Under the pieces are notes generated by a model. The model made no database searches. It was not told the origin of the DNA and was given only the letters and a program-made list of their open reading frames with translations. This document shows, piece by piece, positions 30,568 to 33,904 of a stretch of 33,904 bases of DNA. Position 1 is the stretch's first letter, and every line of letters starts with the position of its first letter. This DNA is from Methanomicrobiales archaeon (lineage in GTDB: Archaea; Halobacteriota; Methanomicrobia; Methanomicrobiales; Methanospirillaceae): NCBI GenBank assembly GCA_025360805.1, contig JANYBK010000246.1:1-33904 (forward strand), in the 5' to 3' direction. The position numbers and the translations under genes are program-made.

Positions 30568-33348
30568 GTGAGCGAATTTGATCTGGGCAAATTTGAAGAA
30601 GAAGCACACGAGTCGTGGATACATGCATTTGAATCCAACCCGTCGAATCTTGAAAAGTTCTACTTAACGGTAGCCTACCCGTACCCGAGTGGAGCAATGC
30701 ACGTAGGTCATGGTAGGACGTATATAGTGCCGGACGTGATCGCACGGTTCTGGCGGATGAAAGGCCGACAGGTGCTCTACCCGATGGCATTCCACGTTAC
30801 GGGTGCACCGGTGATTGGTATCTCGAAACGGATCGCAAATAAAGACGAAAAGACCATCCGGCTCTACCGCGATCTCTACAAGGTACCGCAGAACGTGCTC
30901 GACGAGTTTGTCGATCCGTTAACTATCGTCCGGCACTTTGCCGGCGAATACCAGCGGGTGATGACTGCCTGCGGGCTTTCGATCGACTGGCGAAGGCGCT
31001 TTACTACCGTCGACCCGACGTACAGCAAGTTTATCGAATGGCAGTGGAAGCATCTCTATGAAGCAGGTCACGTCATCAAAGGCGTGCATCCAGTCCGGTA
31101 CTGTACGGTCGATGAAAACCCGGTCGGCGACCACGACCTGCTTGAAGGAGACAAGTCTGAAGTTGTCAAGTTCACGCTCGTCATGTTCCGGTACGGCGAC
31201 TCGTTCATCCCCACTGCAACGCTCCGCCCCGAAACCATCCACGGTGTGACCAACCTCTGGGCCAACCCCACAGTCACCTACGTTAAAGCACTCGTTGACG
31301 GCAAGGCGTGGATCGTATCGAAAGAAGCAGCCGAGAAACTCATATTGCAGGACCACACGGTCGAGATCAAAGAAGAGATACATGGAAAAGACTTAATCGA
31401 CAAGAAAGTCTCCCACCCGCTCTGCGGTGAGATCACCATCCTCCCCGCTGAATTTGTAGACCCCGATATGGCAAGCGGGCTTGTCATGAGCGTTCCTGCC
31501 CATGCACCGTTTGACTATATTGCTCTCCGCGACCTCCAGCAGGCAGGAAAGTACAAAGAGATCAAACCGATCCCGCTCATCAAAGTCGAAGGTTATGGCG
31601 AGATTCCTGCCCAGTATGCGGTAGAGAAAGCCGGCATTGCAAACCAGATGGACAGCCGGATGGATGCACTCACGCAGGAAATCTATTCCGCAGAGTTCTC
31701 AAAAGGCAAACTCTTTGAAAAATACGGCGGAAAACCAGTCCGGGTTGCACGCGACGATGTAGCTGCACTCATGGTCGAGAAGTACGATTCTGCTATCATG
31801 TACGAGTTCGACCAGCGCCCGGTCATATGCCGGTGCGGCAACCAGGTCCGGGTCAAGATCCTCCACGACCAGTGGTTCTTAAAATACAGCGACCCGGCAT
31901 GGAAGCAACAGGTAAGCGACCACCTTGGGGACATGGCACTCGTACCCGCAGAAGTCCGGGCAGAGTTCGACCGCACGGTAGGCTGGCTAAAGGACTGGGC
32001 CTGCACCCGCCGTGTTGGACTTGGCACCCGCTTCCCGTGGGACACTACGCAGCTGATCGAGCCGCTCTCGGACTCGACCTGCTACATGGCGTATTACACG
32101 ATCGCCCACAAGATTCGCGAGATCGATTCAAAACTGCTCACACCAGAAGTCTTTGACTACATCTTCCTCGGAAAAAAATCCGAAGATCTGCCAGAGAAGA
32201 AGAAACTTGATGCGATGCGGGCGGAGTTCCTCTACTGGTACCCGTACAATTACCGGTTCTCAGCAAAAGACCTCATCTCCAATCACCTCACCTTCCAGAT
32301 CTTCCACCATGTCTCGATATTTCCAAAGGACAAGCTCCCGGCAGGAATGGTCGTCTTTGGCATGGGTCTCTTAAACGGTGCAAAGATGTCGTCATCTAAA
32401 GGCAACGTTTTCTTACTCGAAGATGCAGTTGCTGAATTCGGTGCAGATACCGTGCGTATGTTCTTAATGGGCAGCGCCGAACCGTGGCAGGACTTTGACT
32501 GGAGAAACGAACTCGTCATCTCAACCAAGAAGCAGATCGAACGGTTCTATGCAACCATCATGGAAATGAAGGATGCCAACGGCGAACCCCACGATATCGA
32601 CAAGTGGCTTGTCAGCAGACTCCAGTCGCATATCGAGCGGACCACCGAAGCGCTCAACAACTTCCAGACCCGGCAAGCTCTCCAGGAAGCCTGGTTCAGC
32701 ATCGAAACCGACCTGAAGTGGTACCGCCGCAGGCTGCCGGATAACTGCGATGGGAGCAGGGAACTCCATACGCTTGCTTCCGTATGGGTGCGGCTCTTAT
32801 CTCCGTTCATCCCATTCACGGGCGAACATCTGTGGAAGGAACTGGCAGGAGAAGGACTCGTCTCATTTGCTCCATGGCCGGTTGCTGATAAGAAACTCAT
32901 CAGCCCGCGTGTAGAACTCTCAGAAGAACTGCTCTCCCGCACGGTTGAGGATATTGAATCGATCATGAAGATTATCCAGATCACGCCAAAGGCAATTACC
33001 ATCGCACTTGCGCCTGAATGGAAGCACGACATATTCCGGACAATTGCACAATCAGCGGATCGCAACACCGTAATCAAAGAGATCATGAAAGACGATAACA
33101 TGAAGAAGCGTGGCAAAGAGGCAACCGATGCAGCCCGGCAGTGCACCACTCTTATCCACCGCCTTCCCCCACAGGTAGTCACCCCGCTGACGCAAGAGCC
33201 AATCAATGAGCATGCAGTCTTCGAGGATGCAAAGACCTTCCTCGAAAAGGTGTTTGGCGTGCCGGTGCATATCACTGATGCCGAATCCGGCGTTCACGTA
33301 AAAGCTGCAACAGCTCTGCCATTCAAGCCGGCAATTATTATAGAATAA
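30568..33348 (+). CDS. leuS: Leucyl-tRNA synthetase
   Basis: The 926-residue archaeal/eukaryal-type class Ia synthetase charges tRNA-Leu with leucine. The HIGH signature is His45-Val-Gly-His48 in AYPYPSGAMHVGHGRTY. A large editing domain is inserted at about 150-330 (TLRPETIHGVTNLW; VMSVPAHAPFDY). The KMSKS loop is KMSSSK at residues 606-611, followed by an anticodon-binding helical domain and a C-terminal extension. The start is GTG with GGAAGTGA just upstream. Length and domain order are normal. It follows the PIN-ATPase gene closely. Confidence 0.96.
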   Translation: MSEFDLGKFEEEAHESWIHAFESNPSNLEKFYLTVAYPYPSGAMHVGHGRTYIVPDVIARFWRMKGRQVLYPMAFHVTGAPVIGISKRIANKDEKTIRLYRDLYKVPQNVLDEFVDPLTIVRHFAGEYQRVMTACGLSIDWRRRFTTVDPTYSKFIEWQWKHLYEAGHVIKGVHPVRYCTVDENPVGDHDLLEGDKSEVVKFTLVMFRYGDSFIPTATLRPETIHGVTNLWANPTVTYVKALVDGKAWIVSKEAAEKLILQDHTVEIKEEIHGKDLIDKKVSHPLCGEITILPAEFVDPDMASGLVMSVPAHAPFDYIALRDLQQAGKYKEIKPIPLIKVEGYGEIPAQYAVEKAGIANQMDSRMDALTQEIYSAEFSKGKLFEKYGGKPVRVARDDVAALMVEKYDSAIMYEFDQRPVICRCGNQVRVKILHDQWFLKYSDPAWKQQVSDHLGDMALVPAEVRAEFDRTVGWLKDWACTRRVGLGTRFPWDTTQLIEPLSDSTCYMAYYTIAHKIREIDSKLLTPEVFDYIFLGKKSEDLPEKKKLDAMRAEFLYWYPYNYRFSAKDLISNHLTFQIFHHVSIFPKDKLPAGMVVFGMGLLNGAKMSSSKGNVFLLEDAVAEFGADTVRMFLMGSAEPWQDFDWRNELVISTKKQIERFYATIMEMKDANGEPHDIDKWLVSRLQSHIERTTEALNNFQTRQALQEAWFSIETDLKWYRRRLPDNCDGSRELHTLASVWVRLLSPFIPFTGEHLWKELAGEGLVSFAPWPVADKKLISPRVELSEELLSRTVEDIESIMKIIQITPKAITIALAPEWKHDIFRTIAQSADRNTVIKEIMKDDNMKKRGKEATDAARQCTTLIHRLPPQVVTPLTQEPINEHAVFEDAKTFLEKVFGVPVHITDAESGVHVKAATALPFKPAIIIE

Positions 33349-33353
33349 CTTTC

Positions 33354-33361
33354 TTTTTTTT
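33354..33361 (+). terminator. T-run terminator after leuS
   Basis: A run of eight T residues just after the leuS stop, preceded by TTTC, fits an archaeal intrinsic terminator. Confidence 0.5.
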
Positions 33362-33568
33362 ATCCGGGTTGTCCTTAAAGGGAACATCTGGAAGAAGCAA
33401 AGGTAGCGGTGCTAAAAAACACTGCACCAAAAAGTAAACAATTCAGACAGGTTCTTAAAAACACAGGTGCTTTTTCGAGCGGTTACCGGAACAGTAAAGA
33501 AATAAACTAAATTATTTATTGCCCTGCAACAATCACACTTATACCAAAAACCCGGAGTCAGACCACTC

Positions 33569-33904
33569 TTGAGCTTCTTTGATAAACTTCTTCGTCGCGA
33601 TGAACAAAAAAACGGGCAAAAAAATGAAAATCCCGACGAGCAAAACCCCCCACGGGAACCAGTTAGGTCAACTGCGGGGGCAGAGAATGATTCCAAGACT
33701 GGAATTTTCTGGATACAGCATGGACAGAACCAGTGGTCGATCGGTAACAACGATAAGGCACTTGAAAGTTTCAACACGGGACTAAAGATCGAACCCGATA
33801 ATGCAGACCTTCTGGTTTGCCAGGGACTTGCATTGGGAAATCAGGGACGATACCGAGACGCAATCGCGTCATTTGACAAGGCACTGACCCATGACCCGGA
33901 CAAT
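33569..33904 (+). CDS. TPR-repeat protein, 5' part
   Basis: A TTG-started frame runs off the window end after 112 codons. After a short basic and Gln/Asn/Pro-rich N-terminus come two tetratricopeptide repeats: about residues 54-83 with KALESFNTGLKIEPDNADLL, and 84 onward with GLALGNQGRYRDAIASFDKA, then DPDN. TPR proteins scaffold protein complexes. The partner is unknown. GGAG lies about 12 bases before the TTG, and an AAATTATTTATT box lies about 55 bases upstream. An antisense frame at 33412-33777 is rejected in favour of this one because of the clear repeats. Confidence 0.85.
   Translation, partial: MSFFDKLLRRDEQKNGQKNENPDEQNPPREPVRSTAGAENDSKTGIFWIQHGQNQWSIGNNDKALESFNTGLKIEPDNADLLVCQGLALGNQGRYRDAIASFDKALTHDPDN

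Noticed and set aside
32547-33275. Minus-strand 242-codon frame
   Set aside because: It lies antisense within leuS. Long antisense frames are common in GC-richer genes, and this one has Ser/Arg-rich random composition.
1-33904. CRISPR array
   Set aside because: No regularly spaced 25-40 bp repeats were seen. The only short tandem array, at 26671-26729, has an 8-bp unit and 9-11 bp spacing.
1-33904. tRNA or rRNA genes, including a tRNA attachment site for the integrase
   Set aside because: No cloverleaf with a TTCGA-type T-loop and acceptor stem could be found by eye near either end of the element or elsewhere.

Overview
This window looks like a chromosomal segment of a methanogenic archaeon, most likely of the order Methanomicrobiales. 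The evidence is an archaeal-type leucyl-tRNA synthetase, a PIN-ATPase-KH protein, 6-phospho-3-hexuloisomerase, pyruvoyl-dependent arginine decarboxylase, an M42 aminopeptidase and a PEGA-domain surface protein of the kind common in that order. Promoters have archaeal TATA-like boxes and T-run terminators. The genus cannot be fixed from the sequence alone.

Layout. (1) 1-9364 is accessory DNA. It holds a broken IS1634-like transposase end, a chain of hairpins, and an AT-rich integrated mini-replicon (plasmid or provirus). The replicon genes are nearly all on the minus strand: a tyrosine integrase at the right end, a ribbon-helix-helix regulator, a string of overlapping tiny genes, a primase-helicase, a 146-bp inverted repeat, a second string of overlapping tiny genes and a P-loop ATPase at the left end. 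Several of these genes encode fewer than 60 residues and are recognised by start/stop overlaps and ribosome binding sites. (2) 9365-10744 holds a HAD phosphatase and arginine decarboxylase. (3) 10750-18819 is a minus-strand operon for a bacterial-type acetyl-CoA synthase system, in transcription order: long-form ACS (acsB), corrinoid protein small and large subunits (acsD, acsC), the corrinoid activator RACo (acsV, broken by a one-base frameshift), a MetE/UROD-like methyltransferase and CooC. Neither CO dehydrogenase nor the AcsE methyltransferase lies in the window. (4) 18969-24563 encodes a surface protein, an ACT-ACT-metallo-beta-lactamase fusion, and a compact hexuloisomerase-aminotransferase-aminopeptidase operon. 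(5) 24641-28264 is a second accessory patch: an N-terminally truncated integrase, a Schlafen/AlbA-HATPase regulator with a short tandem repeat at its 3' end, a tiny leader ORF with a very strong ribosome binding site in front of a CPBP membrane protease homologue, and a small orphan gene. A near-identical 21-bp direct repeat occurs near both sides of part of this patch. (6) 28557-33904 is housekeeping DNA of visibly higher GC: PIN-ATPase, leuS and the start of a TPR protein.

How the parts fit. The ACS operon would make acetyl-CoA from CO, CoA and a methyl group carried by the corrinoid protein, with CooC inserting nickel and RACo re-activating cobalt. Since CODH and AcsE are missing here, it must borrow a CO source and methyl donor from elsewhere, or the neighbouring MetE-like protein supplies the methyl transfer. 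The left-hand replicon is the part least like anything I can name as a whole.
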